Source: Vibrio penaeicida (GTDB lineage Bacteria > Pseudomonadota > Gammaproteobacteria > Enterobacterales > Vibrionaceae). From it: a stretch of DNA of 64,000 nt. The notes under the pieces were generated by a model, which was not told the origin of the DNA, did no database searches, and saw only the letters and a list, made by a program, of their open reading frames with translations. The translations under genes and the position numbers were made by a program. Below, piece after piece: positions 1 through 8,067 of this stretch (positions within the stretch are counted from its first letter, which is position 1; every line of letters starts with the position of its first letter). The stretch spans positions 1-64,000 of the forward strand of contig NZ_JAUYVM010000024.1 of NCBI RefSeq assembly GCF_030689305.1, in the 5' to 3' direction.

Positions 1-72
1 CCGTATGCAGTGAAAGTTGCACGTACGGTTCTTAGAGGGGCGGCACTTGGTAACAAGTGTCGTCTACTCGAC
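1..72 (+). mobile_element. 3' end of a group II intron (domains V and VI)
   Basis: The first 30 bases fold as a classical domain V: CCGTA pairs with TACGG, TGCA pairs with TGCA, a GAAA tetraloop closes the tip, and a two-base CG bulge sits on the 3' strand. A second hairpin at about 34-69 (CACTTG, loop GTAA, CAAGTG) fits domain VI, with an unpaired A at 66 as the likely branch point. The intron would end at GAC (72), a normal AY-type 3' splice end, 6 bases after that A. The catalytic AGC of domain V and any reverse transcriptase lie upstream, outside the window. Seen: both hairpins. Known: the domain V architecture. Inferred: the exact splice point. Confidence 0.8.
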
Positions 73-97
73 AAAAATGAGTAATCGAAACCCAGTC

Positions 98-124
98 AAA
101 AAGCCGCTCCCCCAGCGGCTTTTT
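98..124 (+). terminator. Rho-independent terminator
   Basis: A GC-rich stem AGCCGCT / AGCGGCT with a CCCCC loop is flanked by A5 on the left and T5 on the right, so it could work in both directions. It lies 25 bases past the intron 3' end, in the downstream exon, and would end transcription of whatever gene carries the intron. Confidence 0.85.
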
Positions 125-208
125 CACCCTACCCTCTAGGATTTCTCACTCATTTCAGGCACTTTAGAGTTATATCAATAATAACGTCTGCCTCAATAAG
201 GAAATTCT

Positions 209-1414
209 TTGGACTTCGAGCTCGATAACTTCAATGGCATCATCCTTTCTGCCGAAACTGTTCCTAATAGTAATGCCGCGTTCGCTAGTGAGTTGCGCGA
301 GGTACTTGGTTATGCCACAGACAACCGCAAAAACCTGATTTGGTTAACCCTACCCATTGAGCAATCCCACCTTATTGCAGAAGCCACAGCGCAGGGTTTT
401 ACCTTTCACAACTGTGAAGAACGCACGATCACCCTGATTCACAAACCTAAGCCCGATACCTTTGTGCCGTTTATTCCTACCCACACCGTGGGTGCTGGGG
501 CGCTGATTCAAAACGACCAGCAAGAGATTTTGCTGATCAAAGAACACGGCATGAAGGGTTACAAATTGCCCGGCGGGCATGTGGAACTGGGTGAGCCTAT
601 TGGTGAATCAGTGGTGCGAGAAGTATGGGAAGAAACAGGGGTGACAGCAGAATTTGAGTCCATTTTGGGTATCACCACCAAGCACCCATTTCAGTTTGGT
701 AAGTCCAATATGTACATCGTCTGCAAACTGACGGCGACGGAAGAAACCATCAGCATTCAGGATGTCGATGAAATTGCCGAAGCGAAATGGGTTCCGGTGA
801 GTGAGTTTTTGCAAGACGAAATCAGCTACCCGTTTAATCGCCAAATGGTCGGTGCCCTGCTCAATCAAGATGGATTGGCACTGGTGGAATTGGCAGGCAA
901 TACTGGCAGGCACAAAAAACAAGAGACTTTCTTTGCTCAAACCAGCAGTGCGGTTTATTCACCGCTGTCGTTGAATTCCGAGCCAGCATTGAACCTAATG
1001 CCCGTTTTGCAACAGCTGTTTATCCGTGAAGCCCAAGGAGAGCTGGTTGAGCAGCCTGAAATCAATACCGATGATCTGAACAGTGAACCATTCCAAAACT
1101 GGCTTAAATCCAAGCGTGGTTTCACGAACCAAGATGTAGCGAATACCCGCTGGATAAAAACCTGCACGGGTGGCTACATTACCGAGGTGATGTTCCATGA
1201 AAACGGCACGTTAGACGAATTTCGATTGTTCGACCGTTTCCAAATCCAAGGCACATGGCAGCTGAAACATGGGTTATTGGAAGTCGGCATTACCAAGGGC
1301 GATAACACCTATCAGTTCACCATTGTCGGCAATCAAGACCACAATATTCATTCTGCGGTTGAGCACAAAAACGGCGAGCTGCATTCTTATCTTAAGTTTG
1401 CTCAGGTGAAATAA
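209..1414 (+). CDS. Large Nudix hydrolase with pre-Nudix and C-terminal extension
   Basis: A 401-residue protein. Residues 1-90 resemble the pre-Nudix domain found in NUDT6-type proteins; residues 93-220 are the Nudix fold with an intact box at about G123-V145 (G-x5-E, then REVWEETGV), which binds the metal for cleavage of a nucleoside diphosphate linked to another group. Residues 225-401 are an extra region without a domain I recognise; the last part (from about 305) alternates polar and hydrophobic strands, as a small beta-barrel would. The start is TTG at 209, chosen because AAGGAA lies 5 bases upstream. Usual Nudix proteins have about 150-200 residues, so this one is about twice as long. 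It stands alone, after the terminator at 98-124. The substrate cannot be read from the sequence. Confidence 0.85.
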   Translation: MDFELDNFNGIILSAETVPNSNAAFASELREVLGYATDNRKNLIWLTLPIEQSHLIAEATAQGFTFHNCEERTITLIHKPKPDTFVPFIPTHTVGAGALIQNDQQEILLIKEHGMKGYKLPGGHVELGEPIGESVVREVWEETGVTAEFESILGITTKHPFQFGKSNMYIVCKLTATEETISIQDVDEIAEAKWVPVSEFLQDEISYPFNRQMVGALLNQDGLALVELAGNTGRHKKQETFFAQTSSAVYSPLSLNSEPALNLMPVLQQLFIREAQGELVEQPEINTDDLNSEPFQNWLKSKRGFTNQDVANTRWIKTCTGGYITEVMFHENGTLDEFRLFDRFQIQGTWQLKHGLLEVGITKGDNTYQFTIVGNQDHNIHSAVEHKNGELHSYLKFAQVK

Positions 1415-1436
1415 GGCGAGGCGAAATAGCAGGCGC

Positions 1437-2279
1437 TTACTCGGCAAATAGCGGGGCTTCATCCAATACGCGCTTTTTGTATTGATTGGGGGTAATGCCA
1501 AACATGCTTTTAAAGGTTTTGATGTAGGAAGAGTCGTTCTCATACCCTATTTGACTCGCTACTGCTTGGATAGGCAGATCGTTATCCAGCAGCGCAAGGG
1601 AATGCACCATTCGGATGTGCTGACGCCATAAGGCAAACGACATACTGAATTCGCTGGCGAACAAGCGAGACAAGGTTCTTTCCGACGCACCTACTTCTTC
1701 CCCCCACTCTGCCAGTGTCTGGTTTTGCGCTGGCGCTTCGCTTAAGCGTTCAAATATAGTCTTAAGCCGTCTGTCTCTTGGTAGCATCGTTTTAAACTGA
1801 AAAGGCTCCCCTAAGGCAAACTGGTCGTTTAATACCGCGACTAAATTGCGCAGTATGGCGTCTGATTCTGGTTTCTCACAAAAACGCTCTATCTCAAGCA
1901 GCAAGTGGCGCAAGAACGGAGAAAGCGACACAGCTTGAACCTCGGTTGGGCATTTTATATCTGGATCGGAATGCTCTGGGTTTAGCCGCGCAGGATTAAG
2001 GTAAATACCAATAAACTGGGTGTCGCTGAGCGCTATGGATTCGTGCTCTACCCCTGCTGGCACAAACAAAATCGAGGTGTGCGGAACCAGAAATCGGGCG
2101 TGTTCGGTTTGGGTTTGCAGTAAGCCTTTTAGCGGAAAAATTACCTGATGCCAGTCGTGCCCATGCCAAGCATCCACGTAACCTTTTTCCATTGAGATGC
2201 GTTTGAACAGTGCCACGCTGTGCTGCCGAACCTTTATGACTTGGTTAATGGAAACGTCTTGTCGGGTTGGCGTCATCAT
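1437..2279 (-). CDS. AraC-family transcriptional regulator
   Basis: A 280-residue regulator. Residues 20-110 form a cupin-like sensing domain (HGHDWHQVIFPLKG, then FVPAGVEHES), and residues 175-275 hold the two helix-turn-helix units of the AraC type, the second with the typical IGYENDSSYIKTFKSMFG signature ending in TPNQYK. It is divergent from the glutamine amidotransferase gene that starts 71 bases away, so it may control that gene and itself. The inducer is unknown. Two Met codons open the frame; the first is given. Confidence 0.88.
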   Translation of the reverse strand: MMTPTRQDVSINQVIKVRQHSVALFKRISMEKGYVDAWHGHDWHQVIFPLKGLLQTQTEHARFLVPHTSILFVPAGVEHESIALSDTQFIGIYLNPARLNPEHSDPDIKCPTEVQAVSLSPFLRHLLLEIERFCEKPESDAILRNLVAVLNDQFALGEPFQFKTMLPRDRRLKTIFERLSEAPAQNQTLAEWGEEVGASERTLSRLFASEFSMSFALWRQHIRMVHSLALLDNDLPIQAVASQIGYENDSSYIKTFKSMFGITPNQYKKRVLDEAPLFAE

Positions 2280-2350
2280 GTGTCTGGCTATCCTTATCGG
2301 CTTTGGTCTTCCACCACTAAGATTGTCCTGTAACTTAAAGGAGACAATCT

Positions 2351-3085
2351 ATGAACGTGCATTTTATCATCCACGAATATTTTGAAAGTGAAGGCTACTT
2401 CGGAACGTGGGCCAAAGACAACCAACTTACCACCCATTATTCCAAGCTTTACCTTGGCGACGCGCTGCCCACGAACAGTGACGCGTTTGATTTATTGGTG
2501 GTGCTTGGCGGCCCTCAAAACCCCGCGACCACAACTCAAGAATGCGCCCATTTTGATGCCAACAAAGAGCGTTCGCTTATCCTGCACACTATTGAATCGG
2601 GCAAGCCTGTGGTAGGCGTGTGTTTGGGGGCGCAATTAATTGGCGAAGCGTTAGGAGCAAAACATCAAACCAGCCCAGAACCCGAAATCGGCAGTTTCCC
2701 TATTCAACTCACCCCAGAAGGCATTAAAGACCCTTTGCTGGCTGGCTTTAGCCTAGAAGAACAAGTTGGGCACTGGCACGGCGATATGCCGGGGCTGACT
2801 GCCAATGCAAAAGTGCTTGCTGCAAGCCAAGGTTGCCCGAGGCAAATTGTTCGCTATTGCGATTTGGTGTATGGGTTTCAATGCCATCTGGAATTTGTGC
2901 CGGAACAGTTCGATGCGCTGATTGAAAACAGCCAACAAGATCTGACTACGTTGAAAGGCAAACCGTTTGTGCAATCCCCAAGCGAGATCAAAGCCATGCC
3001 TACTCAACATATGAATGCCTTACTGGGGCAGTTTTTAGATGAGCTTGTCGCTATGTATCAAGCAAAAAAAGCGCAGCGAGGCTGA
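2351..3085 (+). CDS. Class I glutamine amidotransferase-like protein
   Basis: A 244-residue single-domain protein of the GATase1 fold, as in GMP-synthase-type amidotransferases that release ammonia from glutamine, but without a synthetase partner. The nucleophile elbow GVCLGAQ places the catalytic Cys at 91; the His-Glu pair is H179 and E181 in QCHLEF. An oxyanion-type loop LGGPQ is at 52-56. The start is supported by AAAGGAG 8 bases upstream. It is transcribed away from the AraC gene at 1437. Similar stand-alone proteins act on gamma-glutamyl compounds, but the substrate here is open. Confidence 0.88.
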   Translation: MNVHFIIHEYFESEGYFGTWAKDNQLTTHYSKLYLGDALPTNSDAFDLLVVLGGPQNPATTTQECAHFDANKERSLILHTIESGKPVVGVCLGAQLIGEALGAKHQTSPEPEIGSFPIQLTPEGIKDPLLAGFSLEEQVGHWHGDMPGLTANAKVLAASQGCPRQIVRYCDLVYGFQCHLEFVPEQFDALIENSQQDLTTLKGKPFVQSPSEIKAMPTQHMNALLGQFLDELVAMYQAKKAQRG

Positions 3086-3156
3086 TCCCTCATTGAGCCC
3101 ATAACAGTAACACCCTGACACCAAAGCAGTGCGAGGCGCCCGTACTTCTGCCACTC

Positions 3157-3861
3157 TTACCTTGGTTCTCCGTAAAGCCGATAGCCCCAATCTTCAAGCT
3201 CTCCGGTGGCGAGTCGACGCTCCACCAGCTTTCTCCATGAATCCACCAAAGGGGCATTCAATAGTGACTGAAGGGCTTCTTCTTCCATACAGCCTGTAAA
3301 AATCAAACCAGTGACTTTGGACAGCGGCCATTCTGGAAAAGGACGTTCCATTAAGTAGATGTCGTCCCCTGCTCCGATATGACCTCCTCGCAAAATCCGA
3401 AAATACCAACCTGTCCATAACGTTTCTTGCAGCAAAAGAGACATATCAGGGCGATCGAAACGGACATTCAGTTTCCAGCACGGCATTCTTCCTTGGGAAA
3501 CTTCCACCAAGCATTCACCAATTTGGTAAATATCGCCTAAGCAGATGGTGTCTTCATCCAGCCCTTGGGTACTTAAGTTCTCTCCAAATGCCCCAATTTG
3601 ATGGAACCTAGGCGCATCACCGAGTTTGGCTACCCAGCGTTCGTAATGTTCGCTGGCATAGGCGTGAAGCGCTTTTTCCACGCCGCCGTGATAACGTTTG
3701 TCGGCTTGTTCGTCACCTTCAATCCCTAACTCGTTCACCCAGTAGCGGCCTTCAACCGGGTGTTTGTCGATTCCGCTGCTGACCCCTTCTGCAATTGTGC
3801 TGACTTTACCCATCAACAACGATGTGACTGTTCCTACTTTGCGCATGGCTTTTCCCTCCAT
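3157..3861 (-). CDS. MOSC-domain protein, YiiM type
   Basis: A 234-residue protein with a MOSC (molybdenum cofactor sulfurase C-terminal) domain at about 25-165, containing the conserved Cys in GRMPCWKL, followed by a C-terminal helical region (about 170-225) as in E. coli YiiM. Members handle molybdenum-cofactor sulfur or serve in N-hydroxylated base reduction. Start at 3861 or at the second Met (3846); the upstream small gene ends 27 bases before, so the two are likely one transcription unit. No Fe-S or flavin domain is fused. Confidence 0.85.
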   Translation of the reverse strand: MEGKAMRKVGTVTSLLMGKVSTIAEGVSSGIDKHPVEGRYWVNELGIEGDEQADKRYHGGVEKALHAYASEHYERWVAKLGDAPRFHQIGAFGENLSTQGLDEDTICLGDIYQIGECLVEVSQGRMPCWKLNVRFDRPDMSLLLQETLWTGWYFRILRGGHIGAGDDIYLMERPFPEWPLSKVTGLIFTGCMEEEALQSLLNAPLVDSWRKLVERRLATGELEDWGYRLYGEPR

Positions 3862-3888
3862 CCATTTTTCCAGAGCTACAGAATGGAA

Positions 3889-4131
3889 TTACATCAACCC
3901 TAGCGGCTGAAACACCGGATTTATCGCCAGCACTTCAAGGCGTGAACTCGTGCTTTTTAACAGGCGTTCCTCACTGTCGGACACAAATACCTGCCGTTCA
4001 AACCCTTCTGAAATAGGGAATCCCACCAACGCTATTGCGAGCTTTTCTTTACAGCCTGCCTCGCTTAACGCTTCGATTTGAATGGAAAAAAGCGCTGTAT
4101 TGTTTTGGGAAATGTCCACGCGATATCTCAT
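3889..4131 (-). CDS. Small conserved-looking hypothetical protein
   Basis: An 80-residue protein with no family I recognise. It is a likely real gene because AAGGAG lies 5 bases before the ATG, and because it sits directly upstream of the MOSC gene on the same strand with a 27-base gap. The sequence has no signal peptide or membrane segment; it looks like a small alpha/beta domain with one Cys. Its function is unknown. Confidence 0.6.
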   Translation of the reverse strand: MRYRVDISQNNTALFSIQIEALSEAGCKEKLAIALVGFPISEGFERQVFVSDSEERLLKSTSSRLEVLAINPVFQPLGLM

Positions 4132-4331
4132 TGCTTCTCCTTATTTCTGACCAAGAAACCGTTGTGCTCTATGGGCGGAGCCGACGGTTAAGAATTCTCT
4201 TAGTAAGTTATTGCTCAATATTTAATATTAGGATACGTTATTCACCAATAGTGTACAACTAGCGATTTTAGGAAACGCGTGAACATTTTTTAGCCAATAA
4301 GAAACACAGGAATTTGTGAGGTAGAAGTGAG

Positions 4332-5474
4332 ATGGGAAAGGTATACAGTTTCTCGGCGGGGCCGGCGATGCTGCCAAGTGATGTGTTGGTAAAAGCACAA
4401 AGCGAGTTGTTGGATTGGCAGCATACGGGCATGTCTGTAATGGAGTTCAGCCACCAAAGTGATGAGTTCGCCACTATTAGGGAAGAGACCGAAGCGAGGC
4501 TGCGGGCATTGATGTCGATTCCAGATAACTACCATGTGCTGTTTTCTCACGGCGGTGGCAGCGGCCAGTTCTCGGCTGTGCCGTTGAATTTGATCGACCA
4601 GCGTGAATCGGCTAGTAAACAAAGAGCTGACTTTTTGGTGTATGGGCACTGGGCAAGCGGTGCTTACGAAGAGGCGAAAAAGTTTTGCCTACCTCGTAAG
4701 CTGGATGTTACCTATATTCGAGAAGGTAAGCATGCCATTTCACCAGAGCAAGACTGGCACATCGACCCGAGCGCCCAGTTTGTGTTTGTTTGCCCTAATG
4801 AAACCGTCAATGGTATGGAATATCACGCACTGCCTGAAACGAACGTGCCTATTGTGGCAGATATGTCATCTTCCATTCTCTCTCGCCCTATCGATGTTTC
4901 CCGTTACGGTTTAATTTACGCGGGTACTCAGAAGAACATTGGCCCTTCTGGGTTGGCGATCACCATTGTCAGAAAGGATTTAATCCGAGCGGATCGCCAC
5001 AACATTCCTAAAATTCTGGATTATCGCCGTCAGGTAGAGCAGCTTTCGATGGCAAATACGCCGCCTACGTTTGCGTGGTATTTATGTGGAGAAGTACTGA
5101 AGTGGGTGGAACAGCAAGGTGGTGTATCGGTACTGTTTGCGCAAAATCAGGCAAAAGCCAGCGTCTTATACCGATGTATTGATGAATCCGACTTGTACAT
5201 CAATGACATTCACACAGATTACCGTTCAATCATGAATGTGACGTTTAGGATTACCTGCCCTAAAACGGAACAACGTTTTTTAGATCGCGCTCATCAGGCG
5301 GGGCTGAAAGGATTGAAAGGGCATAAAGTGACCGGAGGCATTCGCGCCTCCATCTATAACGCGATGCCTTATGAAGGTGTGGAGGCGTTAATCCAGTTTA
5401 TGAAAGCCTTCGAAAGAGAGCATAAGCCGCAAGTTCGATCTGCGGTTAGTTCGGTAAATAGCCCAACTGCTTAG
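4332..5474 (+). CDS. serC: SerC-type phosphoserine aminotransferase (divergent)
   Basis: A 380-residue class V, PLP-dependent aminotransferase of the SerC family, which converts 3-phosphohydroxypyruvate and glutamate to phosphoserine. Seen: the SAGPAMLP opening, the HGGGSGQF loop, the PLP lysine in the AGTQKNIGPSG motif, and the GGIRASIYNA C-terminal motif. It differs noticeably from the standard gammaproteobacterial SerC as I remember it (for example FCAGPAALP and FCQGGARAQF there), and has about 15 extra C-terminal residues. It is not beside aroA or serA. Its 3' end overlaps the convergent IclR gene by 29 bases. It may be the sole SerC or a second copy with another substrate. Confidence 0.8.
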   Translation: MGKVYSFSAGPAMLPSDVLVKAQSELLDWQHTGMSVMEFSHQSDEFATIREETEARLRALMSIPDNYHVLFSHGGGSGQFSAVPLNLIDQRESASKQRADFLVYGHWASGAYEEAKKFCLPRKLDVTYIREGKHAISPEQDWHIDPSAQFVFVCPNETVNGMEYHALPETNVPIVADMSSSILSRPIDVSRYGLIYAGTQKNIGPSGLAITIVRKDLIRADRHNIPKILDYRRQVEQLSMANTPPTFAWYLCGEVLKWVEQQGGVSVLFAQNQAKASVLYRCIDESDLYINDIHTDYRSIMNVTFRITCPKTEQRFLDRAHQAGLKGLKGHKVTGGIRASIYNAMPYEGVEALIQFMKAFEREHKPQVRSAVSSVNSPTA

Positions 5475-6201
5475 AGATGTCTTGCGCTGCATTGCTGATC
5501 AAATCTAGGCTGCTTTGTTCTACGGTTTCAGAGCTGTCAAAACCGATAAGGATTAGGCTGGCTGCAATTTGCCTGACTGCGTCAAAAATAGGAGCCGCCA
5601 CTGCTTTAGCACCGGGGATCACAGGGTTTACCTCTTCTCGAACCGAGACAAAATCGGCTTTAATCTGCTCGCAGCTTTCGGTAAAAGCTTGCCACCGCTG
5701 TGAATTGTCGCCCAGCTCTTTCTTAGCGAGAACCTCATACGCCGATGTCGGCAGGTTAGCCGCGAAGCAACGCCCGACCGCGCTGCTGGTGACAGGGGCA
5801 TAAAAGCCGATTTTGAAATTCACCGACACAGGCGAAGGGTGGTCGAGAAAACGAACAATCATTGGGCCGTGGGGTGTCCAAACCGCCAATGCCGCCGCTT
5901 GCTGGCTGCTTTGCCTTAGCGCATGAAGAAACGGTTCACAGGTTTGAATGATGTCGGTTCTGCCAAGGATTTTTGCGCCCAGTTCCAGCAACTTAGAACC
6001 ATGAAGGTAATTCCCTGCGTCGTCTTGCACCACTACGCCGACTCTTAGCAAGCTCGCCAGATATTTGTGCAGTTTGCTTTTCGACATGTCCAGTTGCGCT
6101 GCGGCATCGCTCAGTGAAATGGCGTGTTTTTGATCGGCAAAAAAATCAATGATGTCGAATGCTTGCTCAACGGACTGAATGCCTTGGTTTTTCTTTTCCA
6201 T
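5446..6201 (-). CDS. IclR-family transcriptional regulator
   Basis: A 251-residue regulator: a winged helix-turn-helix at about 8-65 (SVEQAFDIIDFFADQ, then SKSKLHKYLASLLRVGVV) and an IclR effector domain at 80-250 with the PVIPGAKAVAAPIFD core. IclR proteins sense small acids and usually act on neighbouring catabolic genes. It overlaps the serC-type gene tail to tail by 29 bases. Upstream (6202-6338) lies the presumed promoter region and the end of the Nudix gene on the same strand. The effector is unknown. Confidence 0.87.
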   Translation of the reverse strand: MEKKNQGIQSVEQAFDIIDFFADQKHAISLSDAAAQLDMSKSKLHKYLASLLRVGVVVQDDAGNYLHGSKLLELGAKILGRTDIIQTCEPFLHALRQSSQQAAALAVWTPHGPMIVRFLDHPSPVSVNFKIGFYAPVTSSAVGRCFAANLPTSAYEVLAKKELGDNSQRWQAFTESCEQIKADFVSVREEVNPVIPGAKAVAAPIFDAVRQIAASLILIGFDSSETVEQSSLDLISNAAQDISKQLGYLPN

Positions 6202-6338
6202 AGTGTGTCTTCTGGGCGTACTCGAAAGAAGGATTGGACGAGGTACATACTACCGTGAGATGGGCGTTTTACAACGCTGAGTGTAAAGGCAAGAGTAAAC
6301 AATAGCCTCGGCATTCACCGAGGCACCGGAACATTGGT

Positions 6339-6827
6339 TTACGCCTCAAGCCAGTTTTTAGACTCGTTTTCCCCTTGAACATAGCTGCCAAGGTGGGTGC
6401 TGAAGCGTTTGTTAATGGCATCTTCAATCAAGGTACTTTTCAGCTCCGCTGGGTAAACTCTCAGGTTTTTTATGGTATCCAGCCTTACCCACTCGACATC
6501 TTGAATGTAATCCTGATCGTTAAGACCTATCAGGTTTTCCTTGCTTGGTTCTCCCTCATAACTCTCTATCAAGTAAAAAAACTCGGCGTGATATCGCAAT
6601 GGGTGCTGCTCTTGAAACTCTCGCACACATATCAAATCGCCCACTTTCACTCGCAAGTTCGTCTCTTCTCGAAACTCTCTGCGCAACGCGTCTTTGGTGG
6701 TGGAATCTTCATTTTCCATTCCTCCACCAGGTGGGATCCAATACACCCCAGTGTGGTCTTTCACTCTCACCAAGAGAATTTTTTCATCCTCGATAAGAAT
6801 GCCTGCCGCACGAATTCTATGTTCCAT
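6339..6827 (-). CDS. Nudix hydrolase with imperfect Nudix box
   Basis: A 162-residue Nudix-fold protein. The catalytic core REFREET is kept, but the box departs from the consensus: the Glu after G-x5 is a Ser and the final Gly is an Asn (TNLRV). The start is the ATG at 6827, which shares one base with the TGA of the HDAC-family gene (TGATG), and AAGGAC lies upstream, so the two are translationally coupled. Substrate unknown; ADP-ribose-type or dNTP hydrolysis are both possible for the family. Confidence 0.8.
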   Translation of the reverse strand: MEHRIRAAGILIEDEKILLVRVKDHTGVYWIPPGGGMENEDSTTKDALRREFREETNLRVKVGDLICVREFQEQHPLRYHAEFFYLIESYEGEPSKENLIGLNDQDYIQDVEWVRLDTIKNLRVYPAELKSTLIEDAINKRFSTHLGSYVQGENESKNWLEA

Positions 6828-7753
6828 CAATCGTCCTTAAATACATCAATGGCGGCTTGAATCAGCTGCCTGTGAATAGGTACCAAGTCCTGATGCTCGG
6901 TTCGGTAGCCGCCGCCCACTACGGAGGCAATGGGAATACCGGCATTTTTTGCTATTGAAAACATATAGTGATCACGTTGATAAATGCCTTCTGTGCTCAC
7001 CAATAAATAGCCTAGTTCATCATCGGTATGAATATCCACGCCTGCGTCATAAATGATCAAATCCGGCTGGTGAATATTGATCGCCATCTCAACCACTTGC
7101 TTAAAACTTGAAAGAAATTCCTCGTCTCCGATTTCACGGGCAAGTGGTACATCCATATCCGATGTTGGCTTTCTGGCTGGGAAATTTTTATCACAGTGGA
7201 ATGACAAAGTAATGATATCGCTTCTATCTTCACATAGGGTTGCGGTGCCATCACCATGGTGAACGTCGGCATCAATAATCAAAACTTTATCAATGTGTTC
7301 GTGGCTCAGTGCTTCATGCGCAGCCAAAACCAAATCGTTAATCAGGCAAAAGCCGCTGCCAAAATCTTTGTGCGCGTGATGGTATCCACCACTCAAATGC
7401 AGCGCGATACCGTGTTCAATCGCTTGCTTTGCCGTTTCTACCGTGCCCCCTGCCGAGGTTAAGGTTCGGGTGATCAGTTGTTCACTCCACGGAAACCCGA
7501 TTCGTCGCATTTTTGCTGCGGGCATTTCACCAGAAAACAGCAGCTGAATGTACGATTCATCGTGCACCGCCGCCACTTGGTCTGCGTTAAGCGCGCGTGG
7601 CTCCACAAACGCTAATGTCTCACGCCACTGAGTATCGTGTTCACGCGTTTGAACCACGTTTTCGTACAACCTGCGGTATTTGGTGATCGGGTATCGATGT
7701 TTCGGTGGAAGAGAGAGCTCTGAGTAGATCGGGTGATAAATAACCGGAATCAT
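6827..7753 (-). CDS. Histone deacetylase-family amidohydrolase
   Basis: A 308-residue zinc-dependent deacylase of the HDAC/acetylpolyamine amidohydrolase superfamily. The active-site features are visible: the SGGYHHAHKDFGSGFC loop with the paired His, metal ligands in DADVHHGDGT and YDAGVDIHTDD, and the transition-state Tyr in VGGGYRT. It looks closest to the HDAC11-like bacterial group. Probable substrates are small acetylated amines or acetyl-lysine. It is the first gene of a two-gene unit with the Nudix gene. No Shine-Dalgarno sequence is evident before the ATG at 7753. Confidence 0.88.
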   Translation of the reverse strand: MIPVIYHPIYSELSLPPKHRYPITKYRRLYENVVQTREHDTQWRETLAFVEPRALNADQVAAVHDESYIQLLFSGEMPAAKMRRIGFPWSEQLITRTLTSAGGTVETAKQAIEHGIALHLSGGYHHAHKDFGSGFCLINDLVLAAHEALSHEHIDKVLIIDADVHHGDGTATLCEDRSDIITLSFHCDKNFPARKPTSDMDVPLAREIGDEEFLSSFKQVVEMAINIHQPDLIIYDAGVDIHTDDELGYLLVSTEGIYQRDHYMFSIAKNAGIPIASVVGGGYRTEHQDLVPIHRQLIQAAIDVFKDD

Positions 7754-7931
7754 TAATAAATCGTTGTGAAGATGTTTGGAGGAAGTATATACCTTAGCCC
7801 ACTCTAGTTACTAGGTTCTGTGGACGCAAAACTTGCGGTATAAGCCCTCCCCATTAAGGATAATAATTCTCATTTACAAGAAATAAAGAATCCACTATCG
7901 TCTACGTCTTGTTACTTTCTATGGAATGGAT

Positions 7932-8067
7932 ATGAACAAAAATCTGATGCTTATTTCAGGCACACTCTTTGGTGCGCTCGCTGCCACGATTTTATTCGCT
8001 TTGATTTGCTTTAGCAGTTGGCTTGCCGTTACTCTTCTTATTTCGTGAAAAACGTTGGAATAGACTC
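7932..8067 (+). pseudogene. Remnant of a small membrane-protein gene
   Basis: A GGAATGGAT ribosome-binding-like stretch precedes an ATG at 7932 that opens a 38-codon frame ending at TGA 8046-8048. Its first 17 residues (MNKNLMLISGTLFGALA) look like the start of a DUF423-type or other small membrane protein. A second frame at 8005-8067 reads FALAVGLPLLFLFREKRWNR, a plausible membrane-protein end, but is out of frame and stop-separated. I infer a deletion plus frameshift. It could instead be a genuine 38-residue membrane peptide. Confidence 0.4.

Noticed and set aside
6375..6860. Plus-strand open frame of 161 codons over the Nudix gene
   Set aside because: Antisense shadow of a gene with a recognisable catalytic core.
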